This document shows, piece by piece, positions 36,938 through 44,988 of a stretch of DNA of 64,000 nucleotides. The stretch spans positions 153,801 through 217,800 of the forward strand of contig NZ_SMLZ01000111.1 of assembly GCF_009711415.1 (NCBI RefSeq), written 5' to 3'. A model generated the notes under the pieces. It did no database searches. It was not told the DNA's origin and saw only the letters and a list, made by a program, of their open reading frames with translations. The stretch comes from Roseibium denhamense. Lineage in GTDB: Bacteria > Pseudomonadota > Alphaproteobacteria > Rhizobiales > Stappiaceae. The first letter of the stretch is position 1; every line of letters begins with the position of its first letter. A program made the translations under genes and the position numbers.

Positions 36938-39604
36938 TTAGAAGCTCAGCGAAATATCCCTATGACCGGACAAGCATGCTGCAACGTCGAGAGCCATATC
37001 ATCCGGCAAACGGTCCTGTTGTCTCAGACCGATGTTCCGGTTGATCGCCTGATCGTAAACCAGAAGTTCTGGCAGCAGTTCTTGCGCACCGCGCTGACGC
37101 CACTGGAGATCCGCAGCTAATGCAGCGAGCGTGTTGTCGATTTCCGCGGCGGCTGCCTCCGGATTAGGCTCCCGGCTACGCATGATTTTGCGGGCTTCAG
37201 TGAGACCTTTTCTGATATCGCTAGAGCCCTCAATCTCCCCAACGCGCGAGCGCATCGCAGCAATTGCTTCAACCGCTGCCTCAGGCTCCAGTTGCTGGAT
37301 TTGATCTTTTAGAGCCGCAATGTCCGGTTCCAAAGCAGCCAGCGCATCAGCACCACTGAGGATTGCTTTCACCTCAAGGATAGGCTCGTAAGCATCATCC
37401 GCGGTCCGGCGGTAAGTTCTGCGTGCCTGTGTTTCCGCCCGCTGGATCGCCGCGAACTCATCATGGACCGGATCCCATTCCTCCGGAATCTCCGCCAGAA
37501 GAGCGTCCCGCTCGGTTCTCAGGCTTTCAATGCGTGACTGCGCACGTTCGCCCTGAGCTTCCGTGTAGATGCCATTCGGACCGGCGCGGCTCACGATAAC
37601 CTCGAGATCCGCAATGGTTGTATCGATCCGGCGCGCATCCCGCTCAAGAGCCCTCACCTCAACATGCAATGGCCTGTAATCCGTCGCAGCAGCATTTACG
37701 GCCTCTTCCGCATCGTGAATGGCTTGCATCTGGGGCAATGCTTCCCGAGCCTTTTCAAACCCTTCGGCAAGATCCTCTTGAAGGTCTTCCGGCAGATAGC
37801 TGAAGTCGAGCGCTTCCGCAACTTGGATTGCCGCCAGGATGCCGTTGCCATTCTGCGCGAAATCCTCGTTCACAAGCTTTTCAATGCAATATTGCAAGCG
37901 CGGGTTTTGCGGTGGCGGCGCCGTCTCAGATAGCAGTGACGACCGATTCGGCAGATAGTTCACCAGCTGCGGATAGAAACCGACGATGCCAAGGGCGAAC
38001 AATTGCAGTCCGATGAAAGCAATCACGCCTTTATACATATCGATGGTCTTCACCACCGCAGGCGCGACCCCTCGCAAGTAGAATAGGGCAAACCCGAAGG
38101 GCGGGGTCAGGAACGAGGTCTGGATGTTCAGACCGATCATCACCCCAAGCCATACGGCCGTGACATTGGCAGACGGATCGGCGAGAAGGATCGGCGCAAC
38201 GATCGGCACCACGACCACTGCGATCTCGATGAAATCGAGGAAGAAGCCGAGAATGAAAATCACCAGCATCACGATCAAGAATTGAGCCCAGAAACCGCCA
38301 GGCAGCCCCTGCAGGAATTCCTTCACCAGATGCTCGCCGCCAAACGCCCGGAAGGCAGACGTCAGCATGGCTGCGCCCAGGAGGATGATGAACACCAAAG
38401 AAGTCGTCTTGGCAGTGTCGATCATCACGCCGCGCAAGGTATCTTCAAGCTTGAGTGTGCGCCAGCCAGACCAGAAGATTGCGATCAAGACGAGCGAGAC
38501 AGCAATCAGTGCCAGAATAAGGCTGAGCACATCCTGGCTGGTGTCGATCCGCTTAATGTTGACCTCGCCAAAGAAACTGATGACAACGGCAAGCCCAAGC
38601 AGCGCGACGATGGCGATGATTGCTGGCGAATAAGCTCCTTTTTCGCCTTCCTTGAGGCGATACCCGGCCATGACCATAGCGCCGACAGCACCGATGGCAC
38701 CTGCCTGATTGACGGTTGCGATACCGCCAATGATCGAGCCAAGAACAAGGAAAATCAGAGCAAGCGGCGGAACGAGCGTAATCAGAACCCTCACGGCAAA
38801 TTCGCGCGTGAATGTGCCTTCCTCGTGAACCGCCGGTGCAGCCTTTGGATTTAGAAGCGCGAACCCGAGGATGAAGAGCATGTAAAGTCCGACCAGAACA
38901 AGGCCGGGCAGGAACGCGCCCAGGAACATTTCCCCGGCGCTCGTCGACACGACAGCATAGTCTGACGGCATCGACAATTCGCCTGTTGTGTCCTTGTACA
39001 GGGTCTGACGGATTGATCCTGCCTGATCGACCGCGCTTGCCAGCTGGTCAGCCAGAATGATGAGCACGATGGAGGGCGGGATAATCTGGCCGAGCGTTCC
39101 CGAGGCTGCAATCGTTCCTGTTGCCAACGGTGTCGAATAGTTGTTGCGCAGCATGGCCGGCAGCGAAATCAGACCCATTGCAACAACGGTTGCGCCCACA
39201 ATCCCTGTGGTCGCGGCAAGAAGGGCACCAACGAAGACAACCGAGATGCCGAGACCGCCAGGAACTGGCCCGAACAGACGTGCCATGGTCACCAATAGAT
39301 CTTCAGCGATTTTTGAGCGCTGAAGCATGATGCCCATGAAGACGAACAAGGGAATCGCTATGAGCGTATCTCGCTCAGCCTCCCAGTAAATTCCGCGAAA
39401 ATTGGTGACCCCTGCACTCAACCACTGGGCTGGCCCACCGGAATCGAAAAATGCATCGGTATTGCCGGCAAACAGGTAACCGGTACCAGCGGCCAGCGCG
39501 ATTGTGATGATCGCCGATCCAGGCAGCGCAAAGGCTACGGGGAAACCCGAGCCCAGCGCGAAAGCCATCAGGACGACGAGAAGAGCAAGAAAAAGAAGTT
39601 CCAT
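36938..39604 (-). CDS. TRAP transporter large permease (DctM) with long C-terminal extension
   Basis: An 888-residue protein, about twice the usual DctM. Residues 1 to about 560 are the membrane part, with ALLVVLMAFALGSGFPVAFALPGSAII, RDTLIAIPLFVFMGIMLQRSKIAEDLL, LGQIIPPSIVLIILAD and LNIQTSFLTPPFGFALFYLRGVAP, all TRAP marks; two extra inserts (about 215-250 and 295-385) make it long. From about residue 568 (LQYCIEKLVNEDF) to the end is a soluble, Glu/Ala/Arg-rich part with strong coiled-coil character (ALERDARRIDTTIADLEVIV). I do not recognise this extension. The frame runs through without a break. Confidence 0.88.
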   Translation of the reverse strand: MELLFLALLVVLMAFALGSGFPVAFALPGSAIITIALAAGTGYLFAGNTDAFFDSGGPAQWLSAGVTNFRGIYWEAERDTLIAIPLFVFMGIMLQRSKIAEDLLVTMARLFGPVPGGLGISVVFVGALLAATTGIVGATVVAMGLISLPAMLRNNYSTPLATGTIAASGTLGQIIPPSIVLIILADQLASAVDQAGSIRQTLYKDTTGELSMPSDYAVVSTSAGEMFLGAFLPGLVLVGLYMLFILGFALLNPKAAPAVHEEGTFTREFAVRVLITLVPPLALIFLVLGSIIGGIATVNQAGAIGAVGAMVMAGYRLKEGEKGAYSPAIIAIVALLGLAVVISFFGEVNIKRIDTSQDVLSLILALIAVSLVLIAIFWSGWRTLKLEDTLRGVMIDTAKTTSLVFIILLGAAMLTSAFRAFGGEHLVKEFLQGLPGGFWAQFLIVMLVIFILGFFLDFIEIAVVVVPIVAPILLADPSANVTAVWLGVMIGLNIQTSFLTPPFGFALFYLRGVAPAVVKTIDMYKGVIAFIGLQLFALGIVGFYPQLVNYLPNRSSLLSETAPPPQNPRLQYCIEKLVNEDFAQNGNGILAAIQVAEALDFSYLPEDLQEDLAEGFEKAREALPQMQAIHDAEEAVNAAATDYRPLHVEVRALERDARRIDTTIADLEVIVSRAGPNGIYTEAQGERAQSRIESLRTERDALLAEIPEEWDPVHDEFAAIQRAETQARRTYRRTADDAYEPILEVKAILSGADALAALEPDIAALKDQIQQLEPEAAVEAIAAMRSRVGEIEGSSDIRKGLTEARKIMRSREPNPEAAAAEIDNTLAALAADLQWRQRGAQELLPELLVYDQAINRNIGLRQQDRLPDDMALDVAACLSGHRDISLSF

Positions 39605-39624
39605 GTCAATCTGTCTCTGATGGG

Positions 39625-40632
39625 TTATTGAACGGCATGAGAATCGTGATCCCGGCCGCCGGGTTCACCGCGGATATCCGCTATAGCATCCAGGAAATAG
39701 CTTACGAACTGGATCATCATGGACACTGCAAAGACGCCTAGAAAGCCCGCCATGAGGTATTTGACGTAAAGACCGAAACCGGCCTGCGTCGTCTCGTAAG
39801 ACAGGATCGGCGCATTGATGACGTTCTGCTTGCCGCCCATGCCGATGAAGATGATGACCGCGCAAAGGGACATCCCCAAAACTACGGATCCAATCGCGTT
39901 AACATAGCCCTTGGTCTTTGGGCCCATGCCTGCGTAGAAGACGTCAACGCGAACGTGCCCTTCTTCGAGGAGCGTGTAGGCACTGGCAAACAGGAACAGG
40001 GCCGCGTACCAGAACCGCACCAGATCCGCCATGAAGGCCTGCTCGTAGGACAGGATGAAGCGGCCGATAACAATCAGCAGTTCCGCGACCACGACCAGCA
40101 GCGCGAGCCATGTGAAACCAAGGGTTCTGGTGAAGGCGGCAATTACGAAAGACGCTGCGATGAGGGGCATGTGAATATAGCCGCCCCTAAACTGTGAGCG
40201 GCCCAAATTGGCCGCCATGTCAGTTCCAACGACAGCCTCAAGCAGCCCTTCAACGCGCAAGAATGAGATGGCTGCGTCAACCAGCCCCACGATCAACACA
40301 GCAAAGAACATTGCGCGGATGAGATAGGCGTTGATGTCGCTTATTTTCTTACTGTCTTCCCGGAGCGTGCGGTCCTTGCTGCGCTGCACGAGCAAAACGG
40401 CCACAACGATTGCTGCCACATAAAGGGCCAGCTGAAGCCAAGACCAGAACATTGGAGCCGACCCGTTTGCCACGCCACCAAAGATGGGAGCAACACCTGG
40501 TAGGTCCTGCCAGTAGGTCAGATAATTGTTCAGCACAAATGCTGCCATTATCATCAGAATCAACCAGCCGAAGATCCGGAATGATGCGGCGCTTCCCTGC
40601 GCCGTGTGAGGAGTTGCCCCTTGTGCAGACAC
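39625..40632 (-). CDS. TRAP transporter small permease (DctQ), long form
   Basis: A 335-residue membrane protein, much longer than most DctQ (160-220). The DctQ core is in the C-terminal half: FWYAALFLFASAYTLLEEGHVRVDVFY is the well known block with the E and R-V-D residues. The N-terminal half adds about three spans (WLILMIMAAFVLNNYL, LQLALYVAAIVVAVLLV, MFFAVLIVGLVDAAISFL). The start is a GTG with GGAG 5 nt ahead. It follows dctP after two hairpins and precedes dctM by 20 bp. Confidence 0.88.
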   Translation of the reverse strand: MSAQGATPHTAQGSAASFRIFGWLILMIMAAFVLNNYLTYWQDLPGVAPIFGGVANGSAPMFWSWLQLALYVAAIVVAVLLVQRSKDRTLREDSKKISDINAYLIRAMFFAVLIVGLVDAAISFLRVEGLLEAVVGTDMAANLGRSQFRGGYIHMPLIAASFVIAAFTRTLGFTWLALLVVVAELLIVIGRFILSYEQAFMADLVRFWYAALFLFASAYTLLEEGHVRVDVFYAGMGPKTKGYVNAIGSVVLGMSLCAVIIFIGMGGKQNVINAPILSYETTQAGFGLYVKYLMAGFLGVFAVSMMIQFVSYFLDAIADIRGEPGGRDHDSHAVQ

Positions 40633-40649
40633 GATGTCTCCAACCCCGC

Positions 40650-40722
40650 CTACGGCTTAAAATGCCGTAGCGCCAATTTTTGTTATTGAAACGCGGAAGG
40701 GGACGGGATGTTTCCCGCCCCC
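40650..40722 (-). repeat. Two stem-loops between dctP and dctQ
   Basis: On the minus strand, after the dctP stop, come GGGGGCGGGA/TCCCGTCCCC (40699-40722, one mismatch) and CTACGGC/GCCGTAG (40650-40670). There is only a weak U tract. As with the Liv binding-protein gene, they probably hold back 3' decay so that more binding protein than permease is made. Confidence 0.6.
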
Positions 40723-40740
40723 ATGTAGCTATGCCGGTTC

Positions 40741-41841
40741 TTAGACAGTGATGCCAAGAACGCGGTTACGCTGCTGGGTGTATCCAGTATCAGCAAGCAG
40801 CATCCAGCGGCCGATTTCGGACCGGGCTTTTGCAAAGCTTTCATGGGTGCGCGCAGCAAGATCGGAGTGCTGAATGGTCTCTTCAAAGACTTCTTCAGCT
40901 GCTTCGCCGAACGCGTCATAGACCTCATCGTTGAACTGCTTCAGTTCAACGCCGTGCTCGTTGATGAGGCGGTCAAGATAGACACCGTTCTGAGCATTGG
41001 TCTCGGCCATCTGACGTGCATTCTCTTCGTTACATGCTGCCTGAATTATAGCCTGATCGGTTGGAGACAGGCTGTCCCAGAACGCACGGTTCATGCCGAA
41101 TGCAAGCTGAGAACCCGGCTCATGCATGCCCGGATAGTAGTAGTATTTGGCGGCTTCGTAGAACTTCATAAAGTAATCGTTGTACGGCCCCACCCATTCG
41201 GTTGCATCGACGGCACCAGAAACAAGGTTTTCATAAATCTGACCGCCCGGCAGCGACACCGGAGACGCACCCAGCTTCGCCATGACGTCGCCGCCAAGAC
41301 CAGGAATACGCATCTTCAGACCCTTGAGATCGTCTGCGGTTTCGATTTCCTTGTTGAACCAGCCGCCCATCTGAACGCCGGTGTTGCCGCAGGCAAAGTT
41401 TTTCAGGCCGAACTCACCTGCCACTTCGTCCCATAGCTCCTGCCCGCCACCGTATTTGATCCACGCATCAATTTCGGCATAGGTCAGACCGAATGGGACG
41501 GCAGTAAAGTAAGCCCATGCCGGGTGCTTGCCCTTCCAGTAATAATCAGCAGCGATGTAAGCCTGCGCGTTGCCGGAAGCCACTTCGTCAAAGGAGTCGA
41601 AAGCACCGACGCGTTCGCCAGCGGCGAAGTATTGAACCGCAATGCGCCCATCGGTGAGCTCACCAATGCGAGCGGCAAGACGCTGCGCGGAAATACCCAG
41701 GCCCGGGAAATCCCGCGGCCAAGTAGAAACGATAACCAGATCGGTGGTGGACTGCGCGATTGCTGGTGCGGCAAGCGCGGTTCCAGCTGCGATACCGCCA
41801 GCACCAAGACCGGCTTTTTTGATAAACGAACGACGATCCAT
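40741..41841 (-). CDS. TRAP transporter substrate-binding protein, DctP/TakP-like
   Basis: A 366-residue periplasmic binding protein with a Tat signal (MDRRSFIKKAGLGAGG, cleavage near AIA|QS). The mature part shows GISAQRLAARIGELTDGRIAVQYFAAGERVGAFDSFDEV, YYWKGKHPAWAYFTAVPFGL, the Arg of KMRIPGLGGDVMAKLGASP that clamps carboxylate, and EWVGPYNDYFMKFYEAAKYYYYPGMHEPG. This wording is that of the TakP group, which binds 2-oxo acids; a lactate or similar acid is possible. GGGAGG leads the ATG. It is the first gene of the TRAP operon and is divergent from a Cache-domain kinase that may sense the same ligand. Confidence 0.9.
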   Translation of the reverse strand: MDRRSFIKKAGLGAGGIAAGTALAAPAIAQSTTDLVIVSTWPRDFPGLGISAQRLAARIGELTDGRIAVQYFAAGERVGAFDSFDEVASGNAQAYIAADYYWKGKHPAWAYFTAVPFGLTYAEIDAWIKYGGGQELWDEVAGEFGLKNFACGNTGVQMGGWFNKEIETADDLKGLKMRIPGLGGDVMAKLGASPVSLPGGQIYENLVSGAVDATEWVGPYNDYFMKFYEAAKYYYYPGMHEPGSQLAFGMNRAFWDSLSPTDQAIIQAACNEENARQMAETNAQNGVYLDRLINEHGVELKQFNDEVYDAFGEAAEEVFEETIQHSDLAARTHESFAKARSEIGRWMLLADTGYTQQRNRVLGITV

Positions 41842-42030
41842 TAGTTTCCTCCCTAAACGGACCCGATATCGGACCGGCGGTTACATTTGCACCGATCTCA
41901 CCATATGTCTAGTTGACCAGGGGGCGTGTCGGCTATTCGTGGTTCTGCGCATCATTTCAGTAATACTACTGAGCAACGCGCAAGACTGGACACAAAAACA
42001 GCTTATCCGCGCAAGAAGAGGACGAAAGCG

Positions 42031-43392
42031 GTGACGTTTAAGACAAAACTGGCACTCATCACCATTCTTCCGCTGGTTGCCGTTTCTCTGCTGATTGGCG
42101 GCGCCACATACTACCAGTCATTGCAATTGATCGATGCCGAAACCCAGTCGGTCCAAAATCGTATTCTCGCCGCTAAACGCCAGGAAATCCGCAACTATGT
42201 CAGCCTGGCCCTGACCTCTATCGAACAGATCTACAGGGACGAACCCGGTGGCCGGGAGGCCGCGCAAAGGGAAGTCAAAGACATTCTCCACAATTTGACG
42301 TTCGACTACGACGGCTACTTTTTCGTCTACACCTTGGATGGCACGAATGTGGTTCACCCGAAGCTGCCACAGCTGGTTGGCGAAAACTGGTGGGATTTGC
42401 AGGACGACAACGGTGACTACGTTATCCGCAACCTGATCGCGCAAGCCCAGGGAGGCGGCGGTTTTCATCAATATGTCTGGCACAAGCCGTCTACGGGTTC
42501 GATCGAAGAAAAGCTCGGATACGCGATTCTGCTCGACAAGTGGGGATGGATGCTCGGGACAGGGCTGTACACGGACGACATTTCAAAAGAGGTGGCGGCG
42601 ATCCGTGCCGACTTTGCCCGGAGCATCCGGCAAACGCTGTTCGTCATCTTCATGATCACACTGACAGCCATTGTCGTTGCCGGAACCATGATCGCTTGGG
42701 TCCGGTTCTCAGAACAACGGTTTGCCGACACCCGGCTAAAAGAACTCACAAACAGGATCTTTCAAGTCCAGGAACAGGAACGCAAGCGGGTCTCCACGGA
42801 ATTGCATGACAGCATATCTCAGCTGCTTGTATCCGTCCGGTACGGGGTCGAACTGATTCACAGTGAGGCGGACAAGGATGTAGAGCTTCAAGCGCACGCA
42901 GCCAAGTGCTTGAAAACACTCGACGGGACGATAGGCGAGGTCCGGCGGATTTCACGGGACTTAAGGCCAAGCGTGCTTGACGATATGGGCCTTGCTTCTG
43001 CGCTGGTCAGCCTGGGCAAGGAGTTTCAGACCCAGTCGGGTATAACGGTCAATGTCGATGCAGAAAAATGCCGGACACGCCTGTCGGAAGGCGCCAAAAC
43101 GGCACTCTACCGGGTTGTCCAGGAATGCATGACCAATGTGGCACGGCACGCCCAGGCCAACGAGGTCGATATTTCTTTGAAAATCGGGACGCACTCATTG
43201 ACGCTTCTGGTTGAAGACAATGGTGTCGGATTGCCCAAACCATTGCCAAAAACGGGCGGGCTGGGCTTCCGCAATATGCGCGAACGTATCGAAACCTACA
43301 GGGGACGGCTTACACTGAACCGCAGAGGCTCTGGCGGAACTCAAATCAAGGTGCAAATGCCACTCGATAACGTAGACGCGAAGGCCGCATGA
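42031..43392 (+). CDS. Cache-domain sensor histidine kinase, NarL type
   Basis: A 453-residue membrane kinase. The GTG at 42031 is chosen: AGAGGA stands 10 nt ahead and the product begins MTFKTKLALITILPLVAVSLL, a membrane span. The periplasmic part (about 30-185) is a single Cache domain (YDGYFFVYTLDGTNVVHPKLPQLVGENWWDLQDDNG, YAILLDKWGWMLGTGLY). A second span (LFVIFMITLTAIVVAGTMIAW, about 195-215) leads to a HisKA_3 domain with the phospho-acceptor in RVSTELHDSISQLLVSVRYG and an ATPase with VEDNGVGLP and GGLGFRNMRERIETY. It pairs with the next gene and probably senses a small organic acid that the divergent TRAP operon takes up. Confidence 0.9.
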   Translation: MTFKTKLALITILPLVAVSLLIGGATYYQSLQLIDAETQSVQNRILAAKRQEIRNYVSLALTSIEQIYRDEPGGREAAQREVKDILHNLTFDYDGYFFVYTLDGTNVVHPKLPQLVGENWWDLQDDNGDYVIRNLIAQAQGGGGFHQYVWHKPSTGSIEEKLGYAILLDKWGWMLGTGLYTDDISKEVAAIRADFARSIRQTLFVIFMITLTAIVVAGTMIAWVRFSEQRFADTRLKELTNRIFQVQEQERKRVSTELHDSISQLLVSVRYGVELIHSEADKDVELQAHAAKCLKTLDGTIGEVRRISRDLRPSVLDDMGLASALVSLGKEFQTQSGITVNVDAEKCRTRLSEGAKTALYRVVQECMTNVARHAQANEVDISLKIGTHSLTLLVEDNGVGLPKPLPKTGGLGFRNMRERIETYRGRLTLNRRGSGGTQIKVQMPLDNVDAKAA

Positions 43393-43402
43393 TAGGCTCT
43401 AG

Positions 43403-44065
43403 ATGACTGCTCCAGAAACACTCAGCAATTCAAAACCCATACGGGTTCTCTTGGCCGATGACCACGAACTGGTTCGTGACGGCATACGTGCGCGCCTGCA
43501 GAAGGTGCCAGGATTAGACGTTGTCGGAGAGACGACCAACGGGCGGGACGCCGTGAGCCTGTGCCAGAGCCTCGAGCCCGATGTCCTGTTGATGGATGTG
43601 TCCATGCCCATCATGAATGGCTTGGAGGCGGCAACTGAAATCAGAAAACAAAGGCCGGGTGTGGCAGTCCTCATCCTGTCCATCTATGACAATCCGGAAT
43701 ATGTGCGCGGCGTGGTCCAGGCGGGCGCGCGCGGCTACATTCTGAAAGATATCTCAGCTTCGGAAATGATTACGGCGATCACCAGCGTTGCGTCCGGGGG
43801 CTATTACTTCTCCTCCGCGGTCGGCCCGACCCTTGTCGGCTCGGCCACATCCGCAGCCGTTGAGGATCCCTACGGCCTGACAGAACGCGAACGGCAAGTC
43901 CTGACGGCGATTGCCAAGGGCCAGCCGAACAAGGAGGTCGCACGCGATCTCGGGATTAGTGTGCGAACCGTAGAGTCCCACAGACTGAACCTGCGCGAAA
44001 AAGTCGGCAGCAAGAATGCCGCCCAACTCTACAAAGTCGCCCAAGAACTGGGATTGCTGGATTAA
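43403..44065 (+). CDS. NarL/LuxR-family response regulator
   Basis: A 220-residue regulator. The receiver domain has VLLADDHELVRDGI, the phospho-Asp in DVLLMDVSMPIMNG, LILSIYDNPEYV and GARGYILKDISASEM. The C-terminal LuxR-type HTH (about 155-215) has LTERERQVLTAIAKGQPNKEVARDLGISVRTVESHRLNLREKVG split over its helices. It starts 10 bp after the kinase gene and is the likely controller of the TRAP operon across the divergent promoter region. Confidence 0.92.
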   Translation: MTAPETLSNSKPIRVLLADDHELVRDGIRARLQKVPGLDVVGETTNGRDAVSLCQSLEPDVLLMDVSMPIMNGLEAATEIRKQRPGVAVLILSIYDNPEYVRGVVQAGARGYILKDISASEMITAITSVASGGYYFSSAVGPTLVGSATSAAVEDPYGLTERERQVLTAIAKGQPNKEVARDLGISVRTVESHRLNLREKVGSKNAAQLYKVAQELGLLD

Positions 44066-44132
44066 CGCGCAACGGGTATCAGAACAGTGGGCAGCTCCTG
44101 CCCGGCTTCCGACCATGACCATAGGCAAAATC

Positions 44133-44891
44133 ATGTCAAAACCGCTGGTGCTCGTGACCGCCGACGTAAAGTCCATCGATGGCTTCAACTGGCACGCAAC
44201 GATCTCGACCTACCTCCAGGCAATCGTTAAAGGCGCCGATGCCGTCCCGATGATATTGCCGGCTCTAGGGGCGGACCTCGACCTGGATGCAGCACTGGAC
44301 AACGTGGACGGTGTACTGATCACCGGCTCCAGATCCAATGTGAACCCACAGCTTTATGGTGAAGAGCCAACGGAAGCCAATGGTCCTTATGACCCGGACC
44401 GCGATGCAACCACCCTGCCCCTTATCAAACGCGCGGTCGAACGCGGTGTTCCTGTTTTTGCGATCTGCCGCGGCATGCAAGAGATGAACGTTGCCTTCGG
44501 CGGAACCCTCCTGACCGAAGTTCAAAATATTGAGGGGCGCAAAGATCACCGGCCGCCCGTGTCGGACAATCAGGATGAACGCTTCCAGATCGCCCACACA
44601 GTTGAAGTGAACCGGGGCGGACCGTTGGAAACGGTGCTCGGAGGCGAGCCTTTCGAGGTAAATTCACTTCACCGGCAAGCGGTCGGAACACTCGGAAAGG
44701 GATTGACTATCGAGGCTAGAGCGGAAGATGGGACAATTGAGTCCATGACCGTCGCAGACGCACCCGGCTATGTCATTGCAACGCAGTGGCATCCCGAATA
44801 CTGGGTCACGACTGATGGCCCGTCCCAGAAGCTTTTTGCAGCTTTCGGTGAAGCGGCGCGGGCTTACCGGCAGAAAAGACTGGCCCTTTGA
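44133..44891 (+). CDS. Class I glutamine amidotransferase-like hydrolase (peptidase C26, PuuD-like)
   Basis: A 252-residue member of the C26 family, which includes gamma-glutamyl-GABA hydrolase PuuD. The nucleophile is Cys in FAICRGMQEMNVAFGGTL, and the His-Glu pair is in ATQWHPEYW. Further marks are VDGVLITGSRSNVNPQLYGE and the GGEPFEVNSLHRQAV loop. Start codon uncertain: ATG at 44133 (MSKPLVLVTADV) fits the family, with ATG at 44115 also possible; neither has a strong ribosome site. The likely role is hydrolysis of gamma-glutamylated amines, but no put/puu gene is near. Confidence 0.85.
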   Translation: MSKPLVLVTADVKSIDGFNWHATISTYLQAIVKGADAVPMILPALGADLDLDAALDNVDGVLITGSRSNVNPQLYGEEPTEANGPYDPDRDATTLPLIKRAVERGVPVFAICRGMQEMNVAFGGTLLTEVQNIEGRKDHRPPVSDNQDERFQIAHTVEVNRGGPLETVLGGEPFEVNSLHRQAVGTLGKGLTIEARAEDGTIESMTVADAPGYVIATQWHPEYWVTTDGPSQKLFAAFGEAARAYRQKRLAL

Positions 44892-44988
44892 ATGCCAGAT
44901 TCTTTATTGCAAGTGCAGGCTCCGGCCGGCCGCAAGACCGTAGAGATAAAGCCCCTATAACAACGGGGCAGCCGCATCCCGAGCGGCA

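Noticed and set aside
41859..41875. GGACC direct pair around the palindrome CCGATATCGG ahead of dctP
   Set aside because: Only 10 bp of true palindrome and no match to a regulator site I know; it could be chance.
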